Shown in pieces: positions 11,941 through 23,369 of a stretch of 64,000 nt of DNA; position 1 is the stretch's first letter; each line of letters starts with the position of its first letter. The position numbers were made by a program, and so were the translations under genes. This DNA comes from Viola odorata (Eukaryota > Streptophyta > Magnoliopsida > Malpighiales > Violaceae). Location: contig OY829545.1 in assembly GCA_963691705.1 (NCBI GenBank), forward strand, positions 30,553,475-30,617,474. Direction: 5' to 3'. Under the pieces are notes generated by a model, which did not search any database, had not been told where the DNA came from, and worked only from the letters and a program-made list of their open reading frames with translations.

Positions 11941-12758
11941 AAACGTCAAAACACTAAAATAAGAAGACGTAAAATTGCCCTAGAAAATACTAGCACTCCC
12001 TTATGTGTTTTACTCTCGTGTTTAAATCTCTATTGAACTCACAACGCTCACTTAATTTTGAAGAAACGCGTCCAAAGAAATTTCAAAGACAACTAGCTTC
12101 AAAAGGAATTTTGATGCTTAACAAATAATTTATTTGCAAAGATCAACCAACTAAACACTTGCTAGGCTGGATTAGAAAGGATTTATGGGATGTAATCAAA
12201 TAAAAAGCTCAAGCACAATTGAAAGACTCAAAGAGATTCACAAACCGTGAATGGGGTGCGTTGTGCGCTCTTTAGGTGCGTTGATTGTTCCTCCTGAGCC
12301 AACTTTTGCTTCCGTTGTCCGATTTCACTAATTATTTTTGTGTTACTAAGCTAACACCTTGAAGTATTTTTTATTTCATTTTATTTTATGTTTTGAATAC
12401 TCCTCCTTTTTGTAGTTGAATTTGCTTTTTTGTTTCGAATTTTGTTTTTTTTTTTTTTTGTTTTTTTTACTCTTTGAATGTAATCAAATAACAACTAGAC
12501 TAATGGGCACTTTGAATTTTGTGACTCTTTTTCTTGACACTTTGGGGGACTAATTTTTGTTTTTTTTTAAATCAACACAAAATAAAACACACACAAGACG
12601 CAACTAGGTCTAGAACCCTAGATCGACTCGATACACTAACACACTTAGCCTGCAAGGAGATTGATTAGATAGGGTAGAACGAAAATCAATCTCAACAATA
12701 GATAAATAAATAAAAATAAAAGGATAGTAAAGATATAAATCAAACCTTGAATGCCTAG
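11941..12758 (-). other. 5' leader of element 1
   Basis: No ORF of note. Lies between PBS and gag on the minus strand. Contains long T runs on + (around 12440-12475 and 12560). Similar leaders occur at 40182-40978 in element 2 and, inverted, at 33295-33928 in element 3. Confidence 0.6.
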
Positions 12759-12773
12759 AGCTCCGTTACCAAC
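12759..12773 (-). promoter_or_regulatory. Primer-binding site of element 1
   Basis: Minus strand reads GTTGGTAACGGAGCT right after the LTR end GGATCGTATCA. It is similar to, but not identical with, the usual initiator-Met site TGGTATCAGAGC. Elements 2 and 3 have GTTGGTAGCGGAGC at the same place. Confidence 0.6.
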
Positions 12774-13002
12774 TGATACGATCCTAGTTGCTTAGGATGC
12801 ACTTGAATGACGATCTAGTTCGAAGGTTTGAGATTGACGCGGAATTTGGTGGATAGACTCACGAGAACAAGCCTTAATTAGTAAACAACCCTGTGCCTAC
12901 TAACCTTAATGAATCCTAGTGAGGTTCTTGCTTGTATTAGGTTCAGCCCTATGACCCTAAGGAGCAAACAATGGCCGCAACTTCAGTTTTACTTGGCCTA
13001 AC
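12774..13002 (-). repeat. 5' LTR of element 1, first part
   Basis: First 229 bp (as read on +) of the 5' LTR, near-identical to 7996-8227. Interrupted at CTAAC (12998-13002) by element 2; the rest resumes at 41881. Confidence 0.85.
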
Positions 13003-13788
13003 TGATACGATCCTTGGTTGCCCGAGGTCCGTAGCACGTGAAACCGATCTAGTTCAAGCTTGGAATTTCAACAATGTGGAAAGATAACCCAAATCAAGCA
13101 AGAGAGGTTCTTGATTTGAAACCCTAACCCTGCGCCCAACTTGTGAACGCCAACCTAGGTGGAACAACTCAATGGAATGGACTTTCGGTTTGACTTGCTG
13201 ATCTATTCGAGAGTCCGGTCTCAAATAGGAACAAGGTTCAAGGATGAACAATTGAGAGAAACTTCTCTGATTTAATTATCAAAATTCGTAACCTTACAAT
13301 AAAAAATGTGGCTCCTTTAAATAGGAGAAACCCTAAATCCTTACAATAGAAGTCCTTCTTCTAATTGAACTCCTAATTAATTAATTAATTAAACTAATTA
13401 TAAATGAATTCAACTAATTTAATTAATTAATAAAATAACTAATTAAAATAGAAAGTCTGAAAGTTTCCATCTTTGACGCAAAACTGGTCATTGTAGGCGT
13501 GGTCACGCCTAGGGATGGCATGATCACTAACCTCGACTCGTCTCTTGCCTCTGTTTTGGGCGTGCTCACGCCTAGGGATGGCGTGATCACGTCATCTCCA
13601 GTCTGGACCATGAGAAGTGATACAAGGCGCGGGTTTCTCTCGCGTAGCACAACCTCCTCAATGCGTGTCTCGCACTCAAGCTCTTTGTAGATGATGTGTG
13701 ATAGCTTTGCTTGCAAGTCTTTGCTTTGAGTGCGCGTCATAGGTCCGTTGGCGGTAAGGGCACGTCGGGTGCGATAAGGTTTGCATTA
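13003..13788 (-). repeat. 3' LTR of element 2
   Basis: Begins TGATACGATCCTTGG on +. Ends GCATTA, so the minus-strand terminal TG has become TA; the other copy ends GCATCA. Shorter than the 5' copy (786 against 883 bp) because of differences in repeat number and a segment near 41070. Contains GGCGTGATCAC palindromes (13495-13600). Confidence 0.8.
13495..13600. repeat. Palindromic GGCGTGATCACGCC-type repeats in LTR of element 2
   Basis: Two units of the form GGCGTG-TCACGCCTAGGGATGGC-TGATCAC, about 65 bp apart. Each unit is nearly self-complementary. The 5' LTR has related, more numerous units at 41522-41680. Confidence 0.65.
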
Positions 13789-16420
13789 TTCCTTCCCCCT
13801 TTGAAAGAATTCACCCTCAAATTCGCTCCAACCAGCTCATCACCATCATCACCTACATCAAACAAAGTCAAGTCAGTCACATTAAATGTCGCACTAATCG
13901 AACCATACTCACTAGGAAGATCAAGCTTGTAAGCATTTTTGTTTATCTTCTTGATGATCTGAAATGGTTCATCGTCTCTTTTAGACATCTTGGCTCGACG
14001 TTGGGCTGAAAACCTCTCGCGGCGTAAGTGCAGCCAAACCCAATCACCGTCGTCCTTCCCTGATTGCGCTTACGTGCCACCCTCTCGTTCGATGTCTCAA
14101 TGTTGCACTTAGCCTGCTCATGGATTTGCTTCACCATCTCTGCCTTCTGAGCTCTATCTAAACTGGACACATCACTTGAAGGTAAAGGAGTCAAATCTAA
14201 TGGAGTCAAGGGATTAAAACCATAAACAATCTCAAACGGTGAGTAATTAGTACTCGAATAAATAGAGTGATTATAAGCAAATTCTATAAAAGGTATATGA
14301 TCAGTCCATGTAGAATTATGCTTAGTAACCAAGGTGCGCAATAAGGATCCTAAAGTCCTATTAACCACTTTCGTTTGTCCATCGGTTTGTGGATGATGTG
14401 AAGTTGAATAAAGTAATTTAGTTCCTAATTTCTTCCACAAAACCCGACAAAAGTGGCTAAGAAACTTACTATCTCGATCGCTAACAATACTAGTAGGAAC
14501 ACCATGCAAATGGACTACTTCTTTAAAGAACAAGTTAGCGATGTGGGTCGTATCATTAGTACTAGCACAAGGAATGAAGTGCGCCATCTTTGAGAACCGA
14601 TCGACCACTACAAAAATACTATCCCCTCCTTAGACTTAGGAAATCCTACAACTAAGTCCATGGACAGATCAGTCCAAGGATGGGAAGGCATGGGTAATGG
14701 CATGTACTCGCCATGGTTGGTCACTTTTGACTTGGCCCTACAACACACTACACATCTAGCAATGAAACGCACCACATCATGTTTCATCTTAGGCTAATAA
14801 AAGTGATCCTTAAGAACATCTAAGGTTTTAGTCACACCAAAGTGACCCATCAAACCGCCACAATGCGCTTCTTGCACAAGCAACTCCTTTAAGGAACAAT
14901 TTGGTACACTTAAACGTTTACGCTTGAATAAATACCCATCATGTCTATAAAATTGAGATTCGGCAGCATGTATGCAAGAATTATAAATCTCACCAAATTC
15001 TACATCATTAGGGTAAAATTCTATAATATATGAAAACCCTAGCAACTTAGCACTCATAGAAGAAATAAGCGCGTACCTTCGCGATAGTGCATCGGCAACT
15101 ATATTGTCCTTACCTTTTTTGTAGTGAATATGGTAGGGGAAGTACTCGATGAACTCCATCCAAGTCGCATGTTGTTTGTTAAATTTACCTTGCCCCCTGA
15201 GATACTTCAAACTGAGATGGTCCGTATGCACCACAAACTCGCGCGGCATCAAGTCGTGCTGCCACACCTCCAACGCGTGCACAAATGCGTACAATTCCTT
15301 GTCATAGGTTGGATATCTCAACTGAGCATCTTTTAGCTTCTCGCTAAAGTAAGTTATGGGTCATTTCTCTTGCATAAGGACCACACAGATCCCAAGCCCA
15401 CTAGCGTCGCACTCCACTTCGAACGTCTTGTCAAAGTCCGGAAAGGCTAAAATGCGCACCGAGCATAAGCAATCCTTAAGCGTTTGGAACGCTTCTTCTT
15501 TCTGTTGTCCCCACTTGAACTCCACGTTCTTCTTGGTCAGCTCGTTCAAGGGTACCACAATTGTGCTAAAGTCCTTGACAAAGTGCCTATAGAAGCTCGC
15601 TAAGCCATGGAATGATCGCACATCACTTGCATTCTTAGGAGTAGGCCACTCCTTGATCGCTTTGATCTTCTCCTCATAAACTTTCACACCCTGCACACTA
15701 ACTATAAAACTAAGGAAACAAACTTGCTCTAACCCGAAAGAGCACTTTTTAAGTTTAGCATAAAGTTGTTGTTCCCGCAAGGTTAGAAAAACTTCTCTAA
15801 GGTGCGAAATATGATCATCAATAGATTTGCTATAAATTAATATATCATCTAAGTAAACTACCACATATATACCAATGAAACTCCTAAGAACATGATTCAT
15901 AAGTCTCATAAAAGTGCTAGGCGCATTAGTCAATCCAAACGGCATTACCATCCACTAATATAATCCATATTTAGTTTTAAATGTCGTTTTCCATTCATCA
16001 CCCTCTTTCATGCGAATTTGGTGATAGCCACTCATTAGATCTATCTTAGAAAATATTTGGCTACCACTTAACTCATCTAACATGTCATCTAAGCGAGGGA
16101 TAGGATGTCGATACTTTACCGTGATTTTATTTACCACTCTACAATCGACACACATGCGCCAACTTTTATCTTTCTTCGGGACCAAGATCACAGGTACGGT
16201 GCAAGGTGAGAGGCTCTCACGTACATATCCACGGGTAAGTAACTCATCCATTTGTCTCTGCAACTCCTTGGTCTCCTCGGAGTTTCTCCTATAGGCTAGT
16301 TGATTACGGATTGTTGATCCGGGTATGAAATTAATTTGGTGTTCGATCCCTCGAATCGGTGGCAAGCCCGGTGGTATGTCTTTGGGAAAAACATCCTTGA
16401 ATTCCTACGAAAGAGAGGAA
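13737..16420 (-). pseudogene. Element 2 pol: reverse transcriptase, RNase H, integrase
   Basis: Minus strand, N to C. RT is at 16365-15500, with HPIPRLDDMLDEL, a metal-site YLDD in [12 protein letters not shown], and [12 protein letters not shown]. RNase H follows at about 15420-15060 ([30 protein letters not shown]). The integrase HHCC region lies at about 14880-14730 (H-x3-H, CVVC), the core at 14690-14100 ([41 protein letters not shown]), and the C-terminal tail at 13988-13737 (FNVTDLTLFDVGDD). In-frame stops occur at 15952-15954, 15361-15363 and 14794-14796, and frameshifts near 14620 and 14045. The tail crosses the polypurine tract into the LTR, as in CRM elements. RT and integrase would copy and insert the element. 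Confidence 0.85.
13789..13803 (-). promoter_or_regulatory. Polypurine tract of element 2
   Basis: Minus strand reads AAAGGGGGAAGGAAT next to the LTR. It lies inside the 3' coding tail. Confidence 0.65.
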
Positions 16421-16791
16421 ATACCAACATGGACAGTAGGGAAATTGTTAGTGTTAGAAGCGTTTAGGCAAAGAGGCCTAAAATGAAGAAGAATCAAATG
16501 GCGGCTTTCGCCAATATTTTTCTTTTGCGCTAGAAGTGTTTGCCTCACTTCTTTCCCTCTAGTATAAAGATTCACTCTCTTTTGATCACTCTTAGCATGC
16601 TTACTTTTTTTATGCGTGTGTTTTCCTCTCGCATGCTTACTCTTTTCATGCGTGTTGTTTTTCTCTCCCTCTCTTGTCCTATGCTTGTTTTTGTCATAGG
16701 GGTTGTTTTGAATTTCTTTTATGGACCTATGCTCTTTTCTTTCATGGGGGTTGTTTTCAATTTCCCTTTCTTTCTTTTCCCATGGTCTAGA
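16421..16791 (-). pseudogene. Element 2 protease-RT tether region
   Basis: Minus strand encodes a Lys/Arg/His/Glu-rich low-complexity segment with several stops. It is similar in composition and in short repeats (AAGCATGCGAGAGG) to the tether of element 1 (9810-10010). Ends at CTAGA, the target duplicated by element 3. Confidence 0.5.
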
Positions 16792-17224
16792 TGATACGAT
16801 CCTACTATCCTCGCAAACTCTAGTGAGGTTAATTTAGGCGTCACAAGTAGCCAAGGGTTTGGAGAACATGAGGAAGCGAGCTAAGAAGGCCTTGAAGAGT
16901 CAAGTGAGGCTAGTGAGAGCCCACAGGGCCGATATGGGAGTCAGCGCACGAAGAGGGTACACGTTGAGGCAGTCAATGTGCAAGACGCATGCGCAAGGAG
17001 AGTTGACTCCGAGCCAAAATAAAATTGGTTTGAGCTTTTTCCAAAATTCCAAGTGTCACATCAGTAATAATTCAAGTAGGAATTCTGGACCAAGTTTGAA
17101 GGAAAACGCACAGAGAAATCAAGAGATGGCTTGAGAGGAGTGTGAGCGCGGCAAGGGAGGCGCACTTCAAGTCCGACTAGGATTAGAAGTTGAAGTTGAG
17201 GGAGAAGAGGAGTCGGATGATGAA
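16792..17224 (+). repeat. 5' LTR of element 3, first part
   Basis: Matches 36022-36445 of the 3' LTR. Interrupted after ATGAA (17220-17224) by element 4; resumes at 32531. The apparent ORF at 16859-17134 is LTR sequence: the homologous 3' copy reads through in another frame. Confidence 0.85.
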
Positions 17225-17801
17225 TGATAAGATTCAGACTATTAGCTGAAGGGTAGTAGACGAATATGGTTCTTGGGGTCGGCCGTCCTTGGCGCCCGAT
17301 GTACCTGCAAAGCGCCGGAGGGGGTCTCCGGCGTAAACACTCTGATGCTTAAGTCAGTAAGAGCTATGGAAATAGCAAAGATTTTACCCACAATCTTAGG
17401 CTTACCTTCCTCCTTTGTGGCGGAGGTATTTATAGGCAAAGTGGAGCATTTCTGGGTGATCTTGGTCACAAGGTGCTAACGCGCCCGTTAGGGGGGTTAG
17501 AGTTCCTCGTTGATGGAATGTGTTATCGCTGCGTTAGATATAGGTATGGGGGTAGGCGTTACCTAGGTAAGGCAACGCCTACGCTTCTCACGAGATGTCA
17601 GGTTTGGCCTGGGATGGGATAACGTCCTATGTCATGACAAAGTGACGTGTGGGACCCCCTCGCTGATGTCGACCATCCCAGTGTCAGCCGCATAGAGAGA
17701 GGCGATAGCCTCGATGCTGTCAGAGCGGTAGGAACAACAGCTTTTCCCCCACCGCGGGGTATAACACGAAAATGTCCTTGTGGTTAAGAGTATTGTTATC
17801 A
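17225..17801 (-). repeat. 3' LTR of element 4
   Basis: 577 bp. On the minus strand a TATA box (CCTATAAATACC, about 17429-17440) precedes GACTTAAGCATCAGAGTG and a GC-rich hairpin-like CCGGAGACCCCCTCCGG. This arrangement is common in Tat-lineage LTRs. The partner copy at 31903-32525 is longer because of a local duplication. Confidence 0.85.
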
Positions 17802-17943
17802 CAAGCCCAACCGAAAATAAGCCCGAGTGTTTACCAAGAGCTACCGCTTCATCTCTAATCTTGCCAAGTCAACTGGTTTTTCACGTGTAGAAATGACCCG
17901 TTTGTCGAGAAATACCTTTCTTCCAACCGCCGTTCTTCTCTGG

Positions 17944-17953
17944 TCTATAAATT
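17944..17953 (+). promoter_or_regulatory. TATA box upstream of antisense ORF at 18015
   Basis: TCTATAAATT on +, about 65 bases before the ATG at 18015. Opposite in direction to the gag-pol of element 4. Confidence 0.45.
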
Positions 17954-18014
17954 ATCTTTTTGTCGCACTGGCCTTTTTCACAACCATTTCTGCATTTCCT
18001 CTGATTTTTTGACT

Positions 18015-18398
18015 ATGGATGATCTTACAAGGAACTTTCTGATCTCGAAGGCGCACAGCCTGAAGAATCTCACCGAGTCTGACATTGGTTTCCTGGAGAC
18101 TATGCTAACCAAAACCTCTGAGGATGTTCTGGAGCTTCAAGGAATGATGACCCCTTTGGTGTCCAGGTAAGGGGTTGCTTCTATGGAGGATTTCAGTCCT
18201 ATACAGAATGTGTCAAAGCTGGCTGTTGCGATCTCCCGCATCAAGGTGACCATCACTATGTTGCAGCATAGGAAAGACCTGCTGGTGTGCTGCTTGAAGG
18301 GCATAATGGTTTCCTCCACCGAACTGTCGTTAGTGGCGGATGCTCTAAGGGAGATCCCTACTGCCCATGAGGATGATGATGTTGGGTCCCGTGCTTGA
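18015..18398 (+). pseudogene. Small antisense ORF 1 of element 4, one internal stop
   Basis: ATG at 18015 opens a frame of 51 codons to a TAA at 18168-18170. The same frame continues for another 76 codons to 18398, giving a potential 127-residue product. I do not recognise the family. The predicted protein is Leu/Ser-rich with helical character (NFLISKAHSLKNLTESDIGF, VSKLAVAISRIKVTITML) and an acidic end. The stop overlaps a good splice donor (CAG/GTAAGG at 18167). A possible acceptor at 18254-18263 would shift the frame, so a simple nonsense mutation is likelier. TATA box at 17944; AATAAA-like signal near 18475. Confidence 0.4.
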
Positions 18399-18896
18399 CC
18401 ATTGGTCGTTGTCCCTTTGTTTTTACATTTTCTGTGTACGCGCTTGGGCGCTTAGGCCGTTCAGGCCATAATTAAATAAAATGTCGTTTCCATTATTGCT
18501 TTATCTTCTACCTTTGATCTCTTGCTGTTTGTTGCTCTAGTCAGGGACGGTTGCTATAAGCCCAACTGAAAATGAGTCTCCTCTGGGATGAAGTTCTTTA
18601 ATGCCTGAATTAGCAGTAAATGTTTACTCGACCGTTCCTTGCGCCGCGTCCCCCGTGGTGGGTGATTGGGCGGTTTTTTGGTGCCTTTTGATTGGCGCAG
18701 TTCTCGAGCAGTTGATTGCGTTGTATCAGATTCTGTAATTATGATTGTTCTTCTCCAGGCGTACTTATTGCTTTCAAGGGACGCGAAGAGATCAGGGTAC
18801 CTTTTTGCCTCAGCTATTTAATGGGGTTTTCTTTCCCTTTTCTTATTCACCTTCTTCTTCTTATTTCTTTTCTGGATTATTTCAATTCCGCATCAA

Positions 18897-19295
18897 ATGA
18901 AGATTGTTGAACGCAAGCCTCTACTTACTCCCCCAACTTCCCCAGATTCTGACGATCTCCCTTCTCTTCCCTGTCTGAAGAGGCAATTCCCTTGCTGCGA
19001 AGGTCGCAAAAGGTCGAGAAGGAAGGTCTCCGAAGCGGTTAACGTTCCTTCCGCTTTCTCCGCGCGAAAGGATAATGAACGATTTTCTCCTGCCAATCCC
19101 GTCTTGGAAAAAGATTCTCCTCATGACGCAGATTCTGGAGCAACGGTTGCTAACGTTGTGGAAGGGCCGAGCTCGGTGCTGTTGGGTCAGGAAAAAAGGG
19201 TTGACGAACCTTTTCCTTCTTACAACGGAGGTCTACCGCTCTCAGATGATGACGACGTTTTTTACTATGACATATACTGGCCTGATGAGGATTAG
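18897..19295 (+). CDS. Small antisense ORF 2 of element 4, unknown function
   Basis: 132 codons, intact, ATG to TAG, on the strand opposite to gag-pol. Family not recognised. N-terminal part is Pro/Ser-rich (LLTPPTSPDSDDLPSL) with a basic cluster (GRKRSRRK) that could act as a nuclear localisation signal. The C-terminus is strongly acidic and aromatic (DDDDVFYYDIYWPDED), like an activation-domain-type tail; that is inference from composition. A weak TATA-like TATTTAATG lies at about 18815. It is the only ORF of the antisense block without a visible break. It may be chance coding, but composition and the neighbouring antisense genes argue for expression. Confidence 0.45.
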   Translation: MKIVERKPLLTPPTSPDSDDLPSLPCLKRQFPCCEGRKRSRRKVSEAVNVPSAFSARKDNERFSPANPVLEKDSPHDADSGATVANVVEGPSSVLLGQEKRVDEPFPSYNGGLPLSDDDDVFYYDIYWPDED

Positions 19296-19587
19296 TGCCT
19301 TAGTGTTAGGTGCGTTGTAGATGTCGTATGGCTTTTAATGAATGAACTGATGTTTTTCTTTCTCTTACCACCGTGCTATTTTGTTGATGACTGATGCGAA
19401 GGCGTTAGCCTCACTAAGTCAAGCGCTCTGCGATTGTTTTGACTCGGCCAATCATTAACTGCCGCTTGGTAGATCGTGTCAAATAACTACTTGCTTCTAA
19501 CCCCTGAGCATGATTCCACGTGGCCCACTTCTTTTACACGCGTCCTTGCGCAACTAGTGGTTCAATTAATGCAGTGACATTCGGTCC

Positions 19588-19597
19588 TTTAAAAGGG
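19588..19597 (+). promoter_or_regulatory. TATA-like box of antisense gene A
   Basis: TTTAAAAGGG, about 180 bases upstream of the ATG at 19768, followed by a pyrimidine-rich leader (19607-19670). Gene B has TTATATAATA in the corresponding place. Confidence 0.4.
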
Positions 19598-19767
19598 GTT
19601 ATCTTCTCTTTCTGATACTTTTTGCCCTCATTTCAAATTTTCTCTCTTCTCTTTGTTTTCTCTGGAAAAGGTTCTTGTCCATCCTCCACCCTTCAGTGAT
19701 TTGCCTGTGGATCTTTCCTTTCAAGGTACCACTTCATCCCTTTAGATTTTCTGTTCCTTAGCTTATT

Positions 19768-21938
19768 ATGGTTGTGACTAGAACCATGCGATTCCTCTAG
19801 AGACCCGTGGATCCAGAAATCATACAATCATTCAGTATTTTCTCCTGTGATGCGGTTTTAAATGCTGAACTGGAGGAAAACGGTATCACTTTCCCTCCTG
19901 GGTGTGTCCCTACCGTTCCCAAGAGCGACATGCGTCTTCACAATCCACTATGGGGGAACTATAGATTAGTTTATTTTAAAATGTTCCTCTATGGTTTTCG
20001 CCTCCCAGTCCATGCTTCAATAACAGCACTGCTGCGGGAATACAAGCTTAATCCCGCCCAGATAACTCCTTCTTCCTGGTGTGGGGTTTATGCCTTTCTT
20101 CGCGCTTGCGAGTTGGAGAGCATTCTCGCCCCATCTCTCAATTTATTTCACAAATTCTTTAGCATGACATGTCACGATTGTTTAATCAGTATCACTCCAA
20201 GGTGGGATGACGCATTTGTGCGGTTATTCTGGCAGCGGTTTTGTGGCTTTGAGAGGGTTGTGGCTGACTGGAAAAACAGCTTCTTCATTCTTGAGCTACC
20301 GTCCCGTTGGTGGCGCCATGGTTTTAATCAAGAGCTTATAGGTCCCCTTTGGGCAAACCCAGTGGTGCTGTCTAGAAGTGAGCTAGATCAAGCTAACACT
20401 TTGCTGGATAAGAGTACACGCTATCGCATCCGGGAGTTCGCCTCATACAAGCTTCTGAATGAGTGCATTATGGGTGAGTTTGTCTTTCTTTACGTTTCCC
20501 TTTTTCACTTATTTGTTGTTCTCATACATTCCCTTATCAGGAGACGCTGATGATCAGTCATCAGGAGGGGATAACGCTCCTTTGAATGTGATGCCGCTCA
20601 GAACTATACCGGCCTCTCCTCCTGCCACTCATTCCAGTCATCGGAGCGTTCCACCCAAGAGGGGAAAAACTAAGACAGTCGCTGGGAGAGGACGGGGGCG
20701 CGTCGTCTCTACACGAGCTTCTTGCTTTATTGACAATTGGCTACCGCCTCGACGCGGAGGGATAAATATAAGTCGGCCTTTGATTCGAACAATTGACAGC
20801 GACAGCAGTAGCCATAGCGAGGATGTGGATGCCAAACCAAACCTTTGTCATGCCTCCTCGCTTCAACGAAAGAGACTTAGAGTAGGCATGAATGAGCAGG
20901 CTGTCGGGGTCTCTTCTACCCGTGCTAACGTAACGGCTGTCATAGCGCCTGTCAATTCTTTTGTGGCAAGAACTTCTAAACCAGTGAAAGTTGCTGACGT
21001 GTCAACTGTCTGCCCTCCTACCGCTGCTAAAGTCTCATTAGTGGCAGATTCCCCTCCACCAATTAACGCTCCTAACTCTCCCATTTCTCATTGTATTCCA
21101 GATGTGGTGGCAACGACTGCTCCAGTTTCTGAGCCGCCGCCTAAGGTTCCTCCTCAATTGTTTTTCACTTCTATCTCAGAGGTGAGTAATAAAGGCTCTC
21201 CTCCGACTCCGATGGTCAATCTCTCTCTTGAAGGTCCCAAAGGGACTCCGGGCTATCGCATGGATTTAGCGGGATTTGGCATCAACGGTCTTCGCGTTGC
21301 AGGGGTACAAAATCCCTTCTCAAGGGACGAATTCACAGCGCCCCTGATAGGAGAAATGATGAGCTCTTCCACAGAGAGAGAAATTCCTTCAGCTTTCACC
21401 AAGGGCTCGCTCCAGGTACGTTGTGAATGACTCTCTTGATGTCTTCCGTTATTTTCATTATGCGGTAGAGGCTTTTGACAGTGAACTGCGGGATTCTGCT
21501 CGCGCAATGTGTGCTTAGAAGGTGCAGCTCGACCGGTCGTTAGACCAAACGAGGTTGCTAACGCGTCTTTATGACGATTCACAGAAGGAGTTAGGCAGAG
21601 AAAAATCTAAAGGGAAAGCGAAAACCGATGTTCTGGAGGCAGAGTTAGCTTTGGAAAAGAAGAAAAATCTTCTTCTTAGTGAAGAGATGCTGGCTCGAGA
21701 TGAGAAATTTGCCAGGATTCCACTGAGGATGGAGCGGTGGAAAAAGAAAGTTCTGGAGGCCTTCACTTCTGGGTTCGCTGCCCATTTCGAGAGTGATTCC
21801 TTCGATCCGGCCAAGATTGCTGATTATACCTCTGCCATAATAGACAAGGTTAATAAAAATAGAGATGACGTGTCTGCCTTAGGGGGAGAGAAGTCTGGTG
21901 ACGGCGATGGCGGTAGAGCGCAACGGTCTTCCTCTTGA
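19768..21938 (+). pseudogene. Antisense gene A: Tat-type additional ORF (Transposase_28-like), spliced, broken
   Basis: Two-exon gene on the strand opposite to gag-pol. ATG 19768 (MVVTRTM, compare MAKTRS in gene B) is followed by a TAG at 19798-19800. Past it the frame runs clean from 19807 to a GTGAGT donor at 20474. The intron is 20474-20540 (67 bp, phase 1, ends TTATCAG). Exon 2 is Pro/Ser-rich with a basic GKTKTVAGRGRGR patch (about 20660-20700). A one-base frameshift near 21415 leads into a coiled-coil C-terminus (RYVVNDSLDVFRYFHYAVEA; ALEKKKNLLLSEEML) with a TAG near 21519 and a stop at 21938. The N-terminal domain contains FLYGFRLPVHASITALL, LNPAQITP and ISITPRWDD. This matches what I know as the putative gypsy-type transposon domain (Transposase_28). 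It is paralogous to gene B; function unknown. Confidence 0.7.
20474..20540 (+). other. Intron of antisense gene A
   Basis: 67 bp, GTGAGT...TTATCAG, T-rich before the acceptor, phase 1. Splicing joins the end of the conserved domain to the Ser/Pro-rich exon in an open frame. Same position and phase as intron 1 of gene B. Confidence 0.6.
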
Positions 21939-22397
21939 TTATTGTCTCCTTCTTATCTGTATTTGTTTATTCTTCAATCAATCGCTTCCCAAAGACATTT
22001 GACATTGTTATTCTTGTAATAAGGCTAACGCCATGAGATCGTTGCTGTTTTTTCCTCAAACGTTGGGTTTTGATGTATTATCGATATTGCTTATGCTTTG
22101 TTGACATTTTTTCTGCTATCGCGCCATTTCTTGAGACCGCGTGTCAGAGCTGGTGCTGCTTTTTAGAGCATTAAATGCTATGAATCCCCTCATTAATGCG
22201 ATCGAAAGGTAATGATGAGGGGGGACACGTGTCTTTCTCATGATGAAGCGTTTGAGATAGGCACCTTCTAGGGAGTAGCAAGGACTGAAACGTCTCCATT
22301 TTAAAGTTGTGTCCTTCGCGCATGTCGCGTCCTTCCGTTATGCTACCTTGCCATGTGTCAGTTATTGACTGGTCACGCCTTTTCAACCCCTTTAGGG

Positions 22398-22407
22398 TTA
22401 TATAATA
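22398..22407 (+). promoter_or_regulatory. TATA box of antisense gene B
   Basis: TTATATAATA, about 170 bases upstream of the ATG at 22575, with a pyrimidine-rich leader (22410-22570). Confidence 0.45.
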
Positions 22408-23298
22408 TTTTTCCCCGCCTTCTTTTTTCTTTTTTATCTCCTTCTTTGCTCACTGCTTCCTTTTGAAAATAACTCACGCCGCTCCTTCTTCTTTGTTCTG
22501 GGATCCTTGGTGTTTCTTCCACGAAGGTACACACATTACTTCCTTCTTTTACTCTCTTTTTCTTTTTACTAGTTATGGCGAAGACTCGTTCTTCAAAATC
22601 TGCTGAGGAGGGAAGTTCCCAAAAATCTGTTGGGGAGGAGAAGATCAATAATACCCCCACTTCTCTTTACACTTTGACCCTAGTTCATCATAGTCTATTC
22701 GATTTCAATGTTCAACTCCCTAAGGGTTACTCTGTTAGTGTTGCTTCCGACCCTCTCCGCCTTAGTAGTGTATTGCCCGATAATAGTAGGATATTATATG
22801 CCAAGTTGTTTGATCATGGGTTTCGGCTCCCCCTTGATCCGCTTGTAAAACTGTTGTTGGCCGATTCTGACTTGAATCCGGCCCAACTGAGCCCTAACGC
22901 AATTTGCGTTGTTAGTACTTTTGCGGCGTTGTGCCGGTTCAAAAGGATTGAGTCCCCTTCGCTAGTGTTGCTTCACGATATTTTCCAATTGTATTCTCGC
23001 AAAGGGGTAATATCAATATCACCCCGCTATGATGATAACTCATTGAATCCATTCACTTGGAAACTCATAGGTATCGAGTCTTCTGTTTCTGGCTGGAAAG
23101 AAGGATTTTTTGTTATTGGCCTGCCCGAGCCCTTCTGGAGAACCGGTTTTAACGAAGAAATCAAAGATGGGGCTTGGGGTAGCAGAAAACCACTTTCCGA
23201 CCCGGAGGATAGTTGGTTAAAGACGCTACTCCAAATGGACTTTAGCGTTGACACTCGTAAAGTGGAAAACGGAGTGGCAGTTACAGAGTATAAAATGG

Positions 23299-23369
23299 GT
23301 GAGTGTTTACCCTTCTTTCTTTGCGTTACTGGGAAATGCTAACGCTAATATTTTTTCATAATTATGCAG
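23299..23369 (+). other. Intron 1 of antisense gene B
   Basis: 71 bp, GTGAGT...TTATGCAG, phase 1 after the codon for the Met that ends YKMG. Matches the gene A intron in location and phase. Confidence 0.6.

Noticed and set aside
16859..17134. 91-codon + ORF
   Set aside because: Inside the 5' LTR of element 3; the frame is not kept in the homologous 3' LTR stretch, where it breaks into different ORFs.
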